Positions 27,296 to 36,115 of a DNA stretch of 64,000 bases are shown piece after piece. Numbering within the stretch: position 1 is the stretch's first letter; each line of letters opens with the position of its first letter. A program made the translations under genes and the position numbers. The notes beneath the pieces were generated by a model. The model ran no database searches and had not been told where the DNA came from. It saw only the letters and a program-made list of their open reading frames with translations. Origin of the DNA: Chryseobacterium piscicola (GTDB lineage Bacteria; Bacteroidota; Bacteroidia; Flavobacteriales; Weeksellaceae); contig NZ_FTOJ01000003.1 of assembly GCF_900156685.1 (NCBI RefSeq), forward strand, positions 186,001 to 250,000. The letters run 5' to 3'.

Positions 27296-28288
27296 TTGAA
27301 GAAAGTTTTATTTTTCCCTCTCGTGCTCGCAGGTTTTGTTTCGTTTGCACAAAACGGAATGAATGTATATCCTTTCTTAAACATTCCAGTGTCTGCCAGA
27401 CAAGCAGCTTTGGGTGGTGATGCGATATCTGTAAGAGATCAAGATGTGTCGTTTGCAATTGCCAATCCTTCTTTGTTAAATAAAGATTCTGATATGCAAC
27501 TTGCTATAAATGCGACCGCCTACCTAGCAGATTCAAAATACGGAACCGTTGCTTTTGCAAAAGATATGGATAATGGTCATTTTTTGACTGCTAATGCAAG
27601 ATACCTAAGCTACGGAAATATCCCAAGAACTGACGAAAGCGGTTTCGAAATGGGGGAATTCTCCGCTTCTGATGTTGCCGTAGGTGCAGGATATGCTTAC
27701 CAATTTGAGGAAAACTGGACGATAGGTGGAGGTTTAAATTTCATCACTTCAAAGATAGATACTTACTCATCTTCTGCGATTTCAGGAACTGGTGGTATTA
27801 CCTATCATCACAAAAAAAATAAAGAAACGGCTTCTTTGGTTTTTAGAAATTTCGGATATCAGTTTAAATCATTTAACGGAGTAAGAGAAAATTTACCTTT
27901 CAGAATTGATCTTGGGTACACAAGAATTGTTCCTAACTTTCCTCTAGCTGTAACGATTACAGTACATGACCTTCAGCAGTTTGACATCTCCTCAGAACTT
28001 AACGCCAACGGGCAAGAAGTGAATATCGGGAGAAAAATTGCGGATCACTTTTCTCTGGGTGCCGAACTTTTCCCAGAAAGAAGCTTCAATATCCGTTTAG
28101 GGTACAATGTCAGAAGAGGAAGCGAACTTACTGTAACAGATCAAAGAAGTTTTTCGGGTCTTTCCGGAGGTTTTGGAATTAAACTTTCAAGATTTCGTTT
28201 AGATTATGCTCATATCAGATATCATAATTCTGCCAACGTCAATCAACTCGGTGTTTCTGTTGATCTCACAAGTCGTAGTGGAGAATGA
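27296..28288 (+). CDS. porQ: Type IX secretion system protein PorQ
   Basis: An outer-membrane beta-barrel protein of about 330 residues of the PorV/PorQ (FadL-like) group. PorQ is needed in known systems for handling T9SS cargo at the cell surface, with PorU, PorV and PorZ. It starts with a signal peptide (KKVLFFPLVLAGFVSFAQ) followed by the family opening GMNVYPFLNIPVSARQAALG. Later glycine-rich strands (GGGLNFITSKIDT, LGYNVRRGSELT) are barrel-like. The only in-frame start after the upstream TAA (27281) is TTG at 27296; the nearby ATG at 27291 is out of frame and meets TGA at once. cmk follows 80 bp later, an order common in this phylum. Confidence 0.88.
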   Translation: MKKVLFFPLVLAGFVSFAQNGMNVYPFLNIPVSARQAALGGDAISVRDQDVSFAIANPSLLNKDSDMQLAINATAYLADSKYGTVAFAKDMDNGHFLTANARYLSYGNIPRTDESGFEMGEFSASDVAVGAGYAYQFEENWTIGGGLNFITSKIDTYSSSAISGTGGITYHHKKNKETASLVFRNFGYQFKSFNGVRENLPFRIDLGYTRIVPNFPLAVTITVHDLQQFDISSELNANGQEVNIGRKIADHFSLGAELFPERSFNIRLGYNVRRGSELTVTDQRSFSGLSGGFGIKLSRFRLDYAHIRYHNSANVNQLGVSVDLTSRSGE

Positions 28289-28368
28289 AATCTATTTAAG
28301 ATTTAAGAAAATGATATTTACCGTACTCATTTTTTGATTTTTTAATAATATTCTTGAAATTTGCATTT

Positions 28369-29043
28369 ATGAAAAAACCGGTAATTGCCATTGATGGATT
28401 TTCTTCTACAGGGAAAAGTTCAATATCTAAAATAATTGCTCAAAAACTTAATCTTGTACATTTAGACACAGGCGCATTATATAGAGGTGTAACTTGGTTT
28501 GCGCTTCAGAATTGCTGCAAAGAAGACGGAACAGTTGATGTAAATAATTTATTCAAAAACTTTGATCATATTCATCTTGAATTTAAAAGTATTGAAAACG
28601 AAATGGTTCTCTTCCTGAATGAAATCAATATTACCAAAGAAATAAGAAGCAATGAAGTGTCTGAAAATGTAAGTAACGTTGCAAAACAGCCAGAAGTGCG
28701 CTACTTTTTGCTTGGCTACCAAAGAAAACTAGCAGAAAAAGGCGGAATCATTATGGATGGAAGAGACATCGGAACTGTGGTTTTACCAAATGCAGACTTC
28801 AAATTTTTTCTTACTGCAAGCCTAGAAGAGCGTACAAGAAGAAGATATCAGGAACTTTTGGGTCTTGGTATTGCGACTGATGAAAAGCAGGTGGCAGAAA
28901 ATTTAGCAGAAAGAGACCGTATAGATAGCGAAAGAGAGGTAGCACCACTTAGGCAGGCAGACGATGCAATTGTTATTGATAATACTGAGATGACAAAGAA
29001 AGAAACTATCGAGGCAATATTGAACTATGTGAACAACTTTTAA
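28369..29043 (+). CDS. cmk: Cytidylate kinase
   Basis: Phosphorylates CMP and dCMP. The ATG at 28369 (MKKPVIAIDGFSSTGKSS) places the P-loop GFSSTGKSS at residues 9-17, as in the family; the frame opens five codons earlier. Also visible are HLDTGALYRGVTW, the CMP-binding region and lid (IIMDGRDIGTVVLPNAD, EERTRRRYQEL), and 224 residues in all. It follows porQ and is probably in the same transcript. A near-match -7 box (GAAATTTG) sits 5 bp before the ATG. Confidence 0.95.
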   Translation: MKKPVIAIDGFSSTGKSSISKIIAQKLNLVHLDTGALYRGVTWFALQNCCKEDGTVDVNNLFKNFDHIHLEFKSIENEMVLFLNEINITKEIRSNEVSENVSNVAKQPEVRYFLLGYQRKLAEKGGIIMDGRDIGTVVLPNADFKFFLTASLEERTRRRYQELLGLGIATDEKQVAENLAERDRIDSEREVAPLRQADDAIVIDNTEMTKKETIEAILNYVNNF

Positions 29044-29137
29044 CAGTTTTTATAATTCATTTCAATTGATTGGTATATTAATTGCAAACTTTAAAAACAT
29101 TAAACCGAATATATTAACCATTTAAAAAAAACAAAAA

Positions 29138-29482
29138 ATGTCTAAAAAAGGAAATACAGCAGGAATTTTAGCAGGATTATTAGCAGGAGCCGCAGCTGGC
29201 GTGGTTTTAGGAATGCTTTATGCACCTGAAGAAGGTAAAGAAACAAGAAAAAAAATCAAAACTAAAGCTGATGATCTTAAAGATCAAGCAAAAAATAAAT
29301 ACGGCGAAGTTTCTGACAAAATGAAAGAGCAATATGACAATATTTCTTCCACTTTCAAAGATACTGCCAATAATGTTGCAAATACTGTAAAAGATGGTTA
29401 TGATAAGTACAAAGATCAAATCGTATCTAAAACTACTGATGTAGTAAAAGATGTAGAAGCGGGTCTAAATGACTTAAAATAA
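29138..29482 (+). CDS. YtxH-domain protein
   Basis: A 114-residue protein with a glycine/alanine-rich membrane segment at 8-28 (GILAGLLAGAAAGVVLGMLY) followed by the YtxH signature APEEGKETRKK. A charged amphipathic tail follows, built of KxKADDLKDQAKNKYGE-like repeats. YtxH proteins are small membrane-anchored stress proteins. It heads a group of three with a holin-like membrane protein and a helical protein, though a terminator separates it from the other two. That trio occurs together in many flavobacteria. Biochemical role unknown. Confidence 0.85.
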   Translation: MSKKGNTAGILAGLLAGAAAGVVLGMLYAPEEGKETRKKIKTKADDLKDQAKNKYGEVSDKMKEQYDNISSTFKDTANNVANTVKDGYDKYKDQIVSKTTDVVKDVEAGLNDLK

Positions 29483-29506
29483 CGTACTTTTTACATTAAA
29501 ATAGTT

Positions 29507-29538
29507 AAAGGAACTTTCATTTAAAAGTTCCTTTTTTT
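29507..29538 (+). terminator. Rho-independent terminator
   Basis: AAAGGAACTTT pairs with AAAGTTCCTTT (6-nt loop) and is followed by T. It ends the ytxH transcript or attenuates read-through to the next genes. Confidence 0.85.
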
Positions 29539-29561
29539 GTAACTTTCAAAAAACAAAAATA

Positions 29562-29870
29562 ATGGTAGAAACTCTAAAAGAATATGCAACCAAAAGGCTA
29601 GATCTTATCAAGATACAGGCTACCGAAAAGACCTCAATTTCTGCAGGAATTATTGCCTTTTTAATTATCTTTCTTATAGCTTTTGCTTTTTTTATTATAC
29701 TATTTAATTTTGGCCTTGCTTTTTTAATTGGTAATGCATTAAATAATACTTCGTACGGTTTTCTGATTGTTGCGGCGTTTTATATCGTCGTGATGATTGT
29801 TGTCGTTATTTTTAAGAAAAAAATTGTAAATTTAATTGCCAATAAAGTAGTGCAATTTATAAACCATTAA
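29562..29870 (+). CDS. Phage_holin_3_6/DUF1469-type membrane protein
   Basis: A 102-residue inner-membrane protein. A cytoplasmic amphipathic start (VETLKEYATKRLDLIKIQ) leads into two strongly hydrophobic hairpins, at about 26-57 and 66-84. The layout matches the Phage_holin_3_6 (holin-X-like) family, which despite its name is chromosomal and not tied to phage lysis. There are no phage genes around. It lies between YtxH and a coiled-coil-like protein with only 4 bp to the latter, so these two are translated from one mRNA. An envelope-stress role is inference. Confidence 0.75.
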   Translation: MVETLKEYATKRLDLIKIQATEKTSISAGIIAFLIIFLIAFAFFIILFNFGLAFLIGNALNNTSYGFLIVAAFYIVVMIVVVIFKKKIVNLIANKVVQFINH

Positions 29871-29874
29871 GCTC

Positions 29875-30372
29875 ATGAGTGTAAATTACAATAGTCTTGA
29901 AGAACTAAAAAGAAAAAAGAAACTTTTGCAAGCAGAAGTAAATGACCTTGAGGCAATTCTTACATTTAAAAATGCCAAAGAAAGCTTGAGTGCATTTACC
30001 AATGGTTTTACAGATCAGTATCTAAAAGAAAAAACAGATGAAGATGGTGAAGAAGTGACGGTTTTACGAAAAGACGTAATTGCCAAACAGGTTTCTTCTG
30101 AATTCAAGAATATGATTTTTAATAAAAATACTGCCATTGGTATAGCAAATAGTGCTTTCAAAGGAGATGCTATTGAAGGATTGATTAAGTTGGGAACCAC
30201 TGCATTGGTTGCCAACTATGCCAAAAAAAATTTGAAAAGCAGCAATTGGAAGAAAAAAGCTATTGGTGTTGCAATGATTTATCTTGCGCCTGTAGCTCTA
30301 AAATTTTTGAGAGGAAAACTAGAAGCTTATCAAAAAACAAAAAGTGTATCTAGCATGGAACAGCTGATTTGA
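29875..30372 (+). CDS. Conserved helical protein, unknown function
   Basis: A 165-residue protein. The N-terminal region (EELKRKKKLLQAEVNDLEA, 9-27) is coiled-coil-like. The middle has an acidic loop (KTDEDGEEVT), and the C-terminal part has moderately hydrophobic helices (AIEGLIKLGTTALVANYA, AIGVAMIYLAPVALKFL) that could insert in or lie on the membrane. It starts 4 bp after the holin-like gene and ends before a strong convergent terminator. I do not recognise the family, but the ytxH-holin-like-helical order is familiar in flavobacteria. Confidence 0.7.
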   Translation: MSVNYNSLEELKRKKKLLQAEVNDLEAILTFKNAKESLSAFTNGFTDQYLKEKTDEDGEEVTVLRKDVIAKQVSSEFKNMIFNKNTAIGIANSAFKGDAIEGLIKLGTTALVANYAKKNLKSSNWKKKAIGVAMIYLAPVALKFLRGKLEAYQKTKSVSSMEQLI

Positions 30373-30394
30373 TGTTTCATTAGATTATATTGAC

Positions 30395-30446
30395 AGCTGA
30401 AATTAAGAAAAAATGAAAATTTAATCCTTAATTTCAGCTTTTTTTT
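30395..30446. terminator. Terminator between convergent genes
   Basis: A perfect 13-bp inverted repeat, AGCTGAAATTAAG against CTTAATTTCAGCT, is followed by eight T and ends the ytxH-cluster transcript. On the other strand it can also serve the methyltransferase gene. Confidence 0.82.
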
Positions 30447-30463
30447 AAGACAAAAACTCTTAT

Positions 30464-31189
30464 TTATTTCGAGAATAATTGTCCAAGAATAATTCCGGCC
30501 GCCATAGAAACATTCAAGCTTTCTGTAGATTGAGATGTTCCAAATCTTGGGATGCAAACGCTTTCTGAAAGATATTTTTCGGTTTCTGGGCGCATTCCGT
30601 TGCCCTCATTTCCTAAAATTAGATTCAGTTTTTCTGGTTTTTTAAATGTATATATATTTTCTCCTGCCATATCAGTTCCAATATTCTGGTTTTGAGTATT
30701 GGCTAAATATTCCGGAAGATTTGTATAAACAATATTTACTCTGGTAAAAGAACCCATGGTAGCCTGAATTACTTTTGGATTATAAAAATCTACAGTATCT
30801 TCACTACAAATAATTTGCTCAATACCAAACCAATCCGCCAAGCGGATAATTGTTCCAAGATTACCAGGGTCTTGTATTCCATCTAAAATAATTTGAAAAT
30901 CTTTCTCCTGAAATTCATTTTTTTCTGATAGGTAACATACGGCCACAGAATCTTTTGGATGCTGCAGGAAACTGATTTTTTTTAATTCACTTTCGGTAAC
31001 CGATATGCCAGAAATACCTTTTAACATTAATTTTTCTGGATCAGTAGAAAATATTTCTTTAATTTTATAGTTAGAATGCGGAAGTTCGGAAATGATTTTG
31101 TTGCCTTCAACCAAAAACAAATTGTATTTTTGCCTGAACTTCTTTTTATCAAGAGACTGTAAAACTTTTATTGTATGAGCTGTAAGCAT
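30464..31189 (-). CDS. TrmH/SpoU-family RNA methyltransferase
   Basis: A SPOUT-class 2'-O-ribose methyltransferase of 241 residues. The N-terminal RNA-binding part (KKKFRQKYNLFLVEGNKII, about 14-32) precedes the knotted catalytic domain with FQIILDGIQDPGNLGTIIR, the motif 2 region LILGNEGNGM and motif 3 CIPRFGTSQSTESLNVSMAA. The start at 31189 (MLTAHTIKVLQSL) is preferred over one 6 codons upstream. Its first 15 bp overlap head-to-head with the TamL gene. The target, 23S rRNA or tRNA, cannot be decided. Confidence 0.92.
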   Translation of the reverse strand: MLTAHTIKVLQSLDKKKFRQKYNLFLVEGNKIISELPHSNYKIKEIFSTDPEKLMLKGISGISVTESELKKISFLQHPKDSVAVCYLSEKNEFQEKDFQIILDGIQDPGNLGTIIRLADWFGIEQIICSEDTVDFYNPKVIQATMGSFTRVNIVYTNLPEYLANTQNQNIGTDMAGENIYTFKKPEKLNLILGNEGNGMRPETEKYLSESVCIPRFGTSQSTESLNVSMAAGIILGQLFSK

Positions 31190-33772
31190 TATAAGAAATC
31201 TCCTCAAAAGTATTATAAAATTCTTTCATTTGCAACATTTATTATTTTGCATTATGCCTGCAGCACAACCAAAAAGGTACCAGATGGGCAATATCTTCTT
31301 ACACGTAATAATTTTGAATTTGAAGATTCAAAACAGCCTTTCGATGATGAGCTCAAAGACTATGTGCAGCAAAAACCCAACAAAAAGCAATTGCTATTTC
31401 TTCCACTTGGTCTCTGGTTTTATAATGCTGCAGACCCAAAATACGATACGGTTTTTACTGAATATATGAGCTATCCAGGTGAAATGAGAAATCAAAAACT
31501 CAGAGATTCTCTTTTTACTAAATACAATATGCAAAGCAGTGTTGGAAAAAGCCTTTTTTTAGACAGGCTTTATCATAATTGGGGAACTGCTCCAGTGATT
31601 TTTGATGAAACTAAAACAGAAAAAAGTGCAGAATCTATCGAAAAAAGACTTACATACAGAGGCTTTTGGGATGGAGAAGTAAAAGCCAGCGATAAAAAAG
31701 ATTCGGCTAATAAAAAAGCAACTGTAAATTATACTGTAAAACACAATAGCCCTACAATCATCAAAGATTATTATTACAATATTCCTGATTTGGCAATTAA
31801 ATTACATTTCAAAGATAATATATCTAAATCTGCTATTAAAAAAGGCGATATTTTAGATCAGACCAATCTTGAGAAAGAAGTTTCTAGGCTAAACGAAATC
31901 ATGAGAAGCCGTGGCTATTATAGATTCAATAATGCCAATAATGAAATATTCTTTGTTGCTGATTCCTTAAAAAACAGAAAAGAAATCCCTCTGACTCTAG
32001 AGATACACAAAGATTCCGTAGATACACGTTACAAAGTAGCAACCATAGGAAATATTGATGTTGCCGTAGTAAATAATATTTCAGATTATTATGAAAAGCG
32101 TACAACAAAAGATAGTCTTCGTAGAATAAATTTTCATAAAGTTGATAATAAATACAAAAGCCAAGCTTTGTGGCGTGCTGTAATTGAAGACAATAAATCG
32201 GTTTATGACCAGCAAAAGCTTAATCTTACCAAAAGAAATTTTCTTGCGATGAACAACTTTAGCATTCTAAAAGCTGAAGACGATTATAGAAAAAATGAAG
32301 GTGGAGTGAAAAGCGATAGTATTATTGATCTTTTATACATTTTAAAACCACTAGACAAATACGAACTAAAATTGGGAACAGATGTTAATTATTCCCAACT
32401 TTTAAACTTGGGTATTTCCCCGTCAATTGATCTTACAACGAGAAATCTTTTTGGAGGAGCAGAAAACCTTTCTACAAGTCTTTCAGGAACTTTTGGGAGA
32501 ATTGTAAATCCACGAGACATCAGCAAAAGAATCGGTGCTTATGAAATCTCAGCACAAGCATCACTTCAGTTTCCCAGATTACTTTTGCCATTTTCTTACT
32601 ATAAACTAATTCCTAAAAGATATACCCCTACTTCATCCATTGTTTTAGGAACTTCGGTACAAAACAATATCGGCTTGGGTAGAGTCAATTTTAATACAGG
32701 ATTAAACTATTTTGCGAATGTTAATGATAAAGTTTCGCACAGACTTACTTTGTTCAATACACAATTTAGTTTAACCAAAAATAAAGATAGCTATTACGAT
32801 TTCTTTGTTGGAGATGACAACATTCGAAAAGCGGCATTTAATGATTATTTTGCCTATAATCCGCAATTGGGTCAGCAATTCACATCAGGAGAGATTTCTA
32901 GAGATCAGGTTTCTCAGATGATTATTGAAGATCAAAAATACGTTTTAACTCTAGATAAAGAGAAAGCAGATCGTCTTTTAGCTTTTAGCGGAACTTTGGT
33001 AAACAAAGACAGGCAAACACAAGATGTTTTAATATCTTCGCTAGTTTACAATTTTGTGTATAACGAAATTGGTAAAAAAGATTATCCCAATGCTTTCTAT
33101 TTCAACGGTAAAGTAGAATTAGCAGGAAATATTCCAAATATTTTTAATCAGAAAAGAGATGATGGTGGAATTGTCTCAAGTCCTCAAAAAACTATTTTCG
33201 GGATACCTTACGCACAATTTGTAAAGTTTGATTTTGATATTAGAAAATATTATAAATTTAACGGAAATCAAACACTTGCACTTAGGCAATTCATTGGAAT
33301 AGGAATTCCTTACGGAAACTCTTCTACAATGCCTTTTGTAAGATCCTATTTTAACGGAGGATCAAACGACATCAGAGCATGGGTGGCTTTCGGAGGGTTA
33401 GGTCCTGCAGATTCTCAGATTGACAACCGTGTAAGAACTTATTTGATGGGTAATATTAAGCTAACTACTAATATAGAGTATCGTATGCCTTTCAACGACA
33501 TGTATGAAGGAGCCTTATTTACCGACATCGGAAACATCTGGAACATAGAAGACAGTGGGTTTGATGATCAGTTTAAGTTTAATAAATTTATTCGTCAAAT
33601 GGGTGTAGGAAGTGGTTTCGGATTAAGGGTAAACGTTGCATATATTACTTTGAGACTAGATTTTGCATACAAAATATATGACCCAAATAGACCAGATGCT
33701 GAAAGATGGAGATTAAAATATTTCCAACCGTTGAAACCCACAATGAATATCGCATTTGGGTATCCATTTTAA
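31175..33772 (+). CDS. tamL: BamA/TamA-like outer-membrane assembly lipoprotein (TamL)
   Basis: An Omp85-superfamily protein of 865 residues, the TamL type found in Bacteroidota, which combines a lipoprotein leader with POTRA domains and a 16-strand barrel. The leader ends in the lipobox HYAC (C29) followed by STTKKVPDGQYLL, a typical TamL start. POTRA-like segments occupy about 150-400. The barrel region holds GGSNDIRAWVAFGGLGP, whose RAW corresponds to the conserved Omp85 L6 loop, and the last strand ends in Phe (MNIAFGYPF). The usual partner tamB is not downstream: a convergent sanA follows after 4 bp. Confidence 0.9.
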   Translation: MSCKHYKKSPQKYYKILSFATFIILHYACSTTKKVPDGQYLLTRNNFEFEDSKQPFDDELKDYVQQKPNKKQLLFLPLGLWFYNAADPKYDTVFTEYMSYPGEMRNQKLRDSLFTKYNMQSSVGKSLFLDRLYHNWGTAPVIFDETKTEKSAESIEKRLTYRGFWDGEVKASDKKDSANKKATVNYTVKHNSPTIIKDYYYNIPDLAIKLHFKDNISKSAIKKGDILDQTNLEKEVSRLNEIMRSRGYYRFNNANNEIFFVADSLKNRKEIPLTLEIHKDSVDTRYKVATIGNIDVAVVNNISDYYEKRTTKDSLRRINFHKVDNKYKSQALWRAVIEDNKSVYDQQKLNLTKRNFLAMNNFSILKAEDDYRKNEGGVKSDSIIDLLYILKPLDKYELKLGTDVNYSQLLNLGISPSIDLTTRNLFGGAENLSTSLSGTFGRIVNPRDISKRIGAYEISAQASLQFPRLLLPFSYYKLIPKRYTPTSSIVLGTSVQNNIGLGRVNFNTGLNYFANVNDKVSHRLTLFNTQFSLTKNKDSYYDFFVGDDNIRKAAFNDYFAYNPQLGQQFTSGEISRDQVSQMIIEDQKYVLTLDKEKADRLLAFSGTLVNKDRQTQDVLISSLVYNFVYNEIGKKDYPNAFYFNGKVELAGNIPNIFNQKRDDGGIVSSPQKTIFGIPYAQFVKFDFDIRKYYKFNGNQTLALRQFIGIGIPYGNSSTMPFVRSYFNGGSNDIRAWVAFGGLGPADSQIDNRVRTYLMGNIKLTTNIEYRMPFNDMYEGALFTDIGNIWNIEDSGFDDQFKFNKFIRQMGVGSGFGLRVNVAYITLRLDFAYKIYDPNRPDAERWRLKYFQPLKPTMNIAFGYPF

Positions 33773-33776
33773 TAAT

Positions 33777-34394
33777 TTAATCCCGAGAAATTCCTAAAGT
33801 AAAATAAACTACGGCAACCACTCTTGCCAAAATTTCTCTGGATTGATTTCTATAAAAACTTTCTGGTTTATTAACATCTTGGGCATCAAAACCCAAAGCA
33901 TTCATAGAGTTATTTCTCGCAAAAAACAATGCTCTAAGATTGTGAAACCCTTGCGAAACAATGATTACATTTTTCTTTTTATAAGTGTTTTTGCAGCGGA
34001 GAATACTTTTGTAAGTATTAAAACCTTTCGGGTCTTCTACAATAATGTGCTCGGGAACACCTTCTTGATAAATAAGGTAATTTTTCATGGCAGCAGGTTC
34101 GTCGTAACCTTTGCTTTTTTCGCCACTTACAATTATTGTTTTTATTTTTCCATGATGATAAAGCAAAGCTGCAGCATCCATTCTTTTCGTAAAATAAGGA
34201 TTTGAAATACCAGACCTCATTCTTGGAGATGTTCCCAATACGAGAGCCACTTCTCGGGGAGGTATTTTTGATATCTTGGTGTATGTTCTTCCGTTGGTAA
34301 GCCCAAAAACCCAGGCATTGCAAATACACATCAAAAGAATTACAACTTCTGATGACAGAAAAATAAATTTAAATATGTTTTTAATGATTTTCAA
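33777..34394 (-). CDS. SanA/YdcF-like DUF218 membrane protein
   Basis: A 205-residue envelope protein with one N-terminal membrane helix (FIFLSSEVVILLMCICNAWVFGL, about 11-33). The periplasmic DUF218 domain carries VALVLGTSPRM, IIVSGEKSKGYDEPAAM, EDPKGFNTYKSILRC and IIVSQGFHNLRALFFARN. SanA of E. coli contributes to the envelope barrier against vancomycin at high temperature. Its start overlaps the stop of the upstream reductase by 4 bp, so the two are translationally coupled. The enzymatic activity is unknown. Confidence 0.85.
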   Translation of the reverse strand: MKIIKNIFKFIFLSSEVVILLMCICNAWVFGLTNGRTYTKISKIPPREVALVLGTSPRMRSGISNPYFTKRMDAAALLYHHGKIKTIIVSGEKSKGYDEPAAMKNYLIYQEGVPEHIIVEDPKGFNTYKSILRCKNTYKKKNVIIVSQGFHNLRALFFARNNSMNALGFDAQDVNKPESFYRNQSREILARVVAVVYFTLGISRD

Positions 34395-35515
34395 TTGAAA
34401 TCAAAATTAAGCTTTATTTTCTTAGTTTTAGCAATAGACATGCAAGCTAAAATTTTTCCCTGCAATTCTTCTTTTTCTGTTAAATATTCATTTTCTAAAA
34501 GCTCAACTTCCCCTTCTTCCAAAAAGCACTCACAGCTTCCACAAATTCCTGATTTACAAGAATAAGGAACTTTAAATTTTTGAATTAAAAGCTGCTGTAA
34601 AATTTTCTCACTGTTACTAGGAAGTTCTGCATTGAATGTTTCATTATTGATTTTAAATTCCACCTGAACATTTTCAATTAAAGAAAAATCTTTCTCAATA
34701 GGATAAATATCTTCATTAAATTCTTCAAAAAGCTCAAAATGAATATTTTTCTTTGGAATCCCGTGATAATAACAAGCATTTGCCAAAGTTTTTATCATCT
34801 CTCCCTTTCCACAAATTAAAACTTCATCTACCGAATCCCAAATTGTAGATTCTTCATCGGTATCATCTAAGTGTAAAATTTGATTAATAATTAAATTTAA
34901 TTTTTTTTCATCAAGTCTTCCTAAGAAAAAAGGATTGTAATTTTTTTCTTCAGAAAAAAAGTAAAAAATTTGTAATCTATCTCCATAAAACCGCGTAATT
35001 TGATCTAGTTCTTCACGGTAAGCCAGATTTTCAAAATTTTTGTTCCCATAGAAAAGAAAAAGACGGGCTCTGGGCTCATTGTGAAGGATATTTTTGAAAT
35101 GACTTAAAATTGGGGTAATTCCTATTCCTGCTGCAAAACCTACAATCGTTCTGAATTCACTTGGTTTTGAACCTAAAGTAAATCTTCCTGATGGTTTACT
35201 CACAAACAACAAGTCGCCTTCATTAAAATTTTTGTAAAGTTTTGAAGCGCTGCTGTTTCCAGAATTCATTTTGATTCCTAAAGTTATTTTTTTTTCAAAA
35301 GGAGCTGAAGTTATTGAATAATCATTAATAAATTCTGCACCATCTACTTCAAAAAAAACACTTACAAACTGTCCTGAATCAAATGAAAAAAAAGACATAC
35401 AATCCACCGGAATTTCAAATTCTAGAGAGAAAGTATTTTTGGTCAGGTCTCGCTTTTTAGCTATTTTTAACGGATGAAATTCCGTAGGTTTTCCTTTGTG
35501 AATTTGCTGTTTCAT
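34391..35515 (-). CDS. FAD/NAD(P)H oxidoreductase with C-terminal 2Fe-2S ferredoxin domain (PaaE-like)
   Basis: A 374-residue electron-transfer protein. An N-terminal ferredoxin-NADP-reductase-type FAD domain (FINDYSITSAPFE, about 76-88) precedes an NAD domain (VGFAAGIGITPILSHF, LICGKGEMIKTL). The C-terminal plant-type 2Fe-2S domain has three cysteines in CKSGICGSCECF and the fourth in ILACMS. It resembles the reductase subunits of phenylacetyl-CoA epoxidase or related oxygenases, but no oxygenase genes are nearby, so the partner is unknown. It overlaps sanA by 4 bp and diverges from a TlpA-like gene. Confidence 0.88.
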   Translation of the reverse strand: MKQQIHKGKPTEFHPLKIAKKRDLTKNTFSLEFEIPVDCMSFFSFDSGQFVSVFFEVDGAEFINDYSITSAPFEKKITLGIKMNSGNSSASKLYKNFNEGDLLFVSKPSGRFTLGSKPSEFRTIVGFAAGIGITPILSHFKNILHNEPRARLFLFYGNKNFENLAYREELDQITRFYGDRLQIFYFFSEEKNYNPFFLGRLDEKKLNLIINQILHLDDTDEESTIWDSVDEVLICGKGEMIKTLANACYYHGIPKKNIHFELFEEFNEDIYPIEKDFSLIENVQVEFKINNETFNAELPSNSEKILQQLLIQKFKVPYSCKSGICGSCECFLEEGEVELLENEYLTEKEELQGKILACMSIAKTKKIKLNFDFN

Positions 35516-35525
35516 AAGTTCATCT

Positions 35526-35533
35526 CAAAAATA
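35526..35533 (-). promoter_or_regulatory. Putative -7 box for the reductase-sanA operon
   Basis: Minus-strand TATTTTTG fits TAnnTTTG and ends 10 bp before the ATG. Confidence 0.4.
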
Positions 35534-35545
35534 AATAAAAAAAAT

Positions 35546-36100
35546 ATGAAGACAATCATTTTGTCCGCATTTGTTTTATGTGCATTATCAGCCTGTAAAA
35601 AGCAGACCACAAATACAGAAAATAATTCTGAAACTAAAGATACGGTTTCAAATATAGTACAAAAACCAGTAGCAAAACCTCTACCAATAGTTAGTGCAGC
35701 AAATACTGCAGATTTTTTAGGAAAGAAAAATGATACGCTTTATGTTACCAATTTTTTTGCAACATGGTGTGGGCCGTGTGTGGAAGAAATTCCACATTTT
35801 AAAAAGAAAATAGAAGAACTAAAAGATCAACCTGTAAAAATTACTTTTGTAAGCTTGGATCAGAAAGAAATTTGGGATTCTAAAGTTCCAATTTTCGCTC
35901 AAGAACAAGGAATTGAAAATCATACAGTTTTATTGGATGCTCAGCTTCTGGATGCTAATTTTTTTAACTCTAATTTTAAAGAATGGACTGGCGGTGAAAT
36001 TCCCTTTACCTTCATGAGAAAAGGCGATACTACTGAAGAAACCTTAGGAAATATAAGCGAAAAGCAACTGACCGAAAAGATAGCCAAGCTTTTAAAATAA
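35546..36100 (+). CDS. TlpA/ResA-like thioredoxin-fold lipoprotein
   Basis: A periplasm-facing thiol-disulfide protein of 184 residues. The ATG at 35546 (MKTIILSAFVLCALSAC) gives a lipoprotein leader with C17; the frame opens 24 codons earlier inside the divergent gene's coding DNA and is not used. After an Asn/Thr/Lys-rich linker the thioredoxin domain shows the active site ATWCGPCVEE and the cis-Pro region GEIPFTFM. ResA/TlpA proteins reduce disulfides of exported proteins such as cytochrome c apoproteins. The ABC permease gene follows 15 bp later, so they may be co-transcribed. Confidence 0.9.
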   Translation: MKTIILSAFVLCALSACKKQTTNTENNSETKDTVSNIVQKPVAKPLPIVSAANTADFLGKKNDTLYVTNFFATWCGPCVEEIPHFKKKIEELKDQPVKITFVSLDQKEIWDSKVPIFAQEQGIENHTVLLDAQLLDANFFNSNFKEWTGGEIPFTFMRKGDTTEETLGNISEKQLTEKIAKLLK

Positions 36101-36115
36101 ATTTTTAGATTAGAA

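Noticed and set aside
29562-29870. Prophage holin
   Set aside because: No phage genes are nearby. The family name is historical and the protein sits in a chromosomal envelope cluster.
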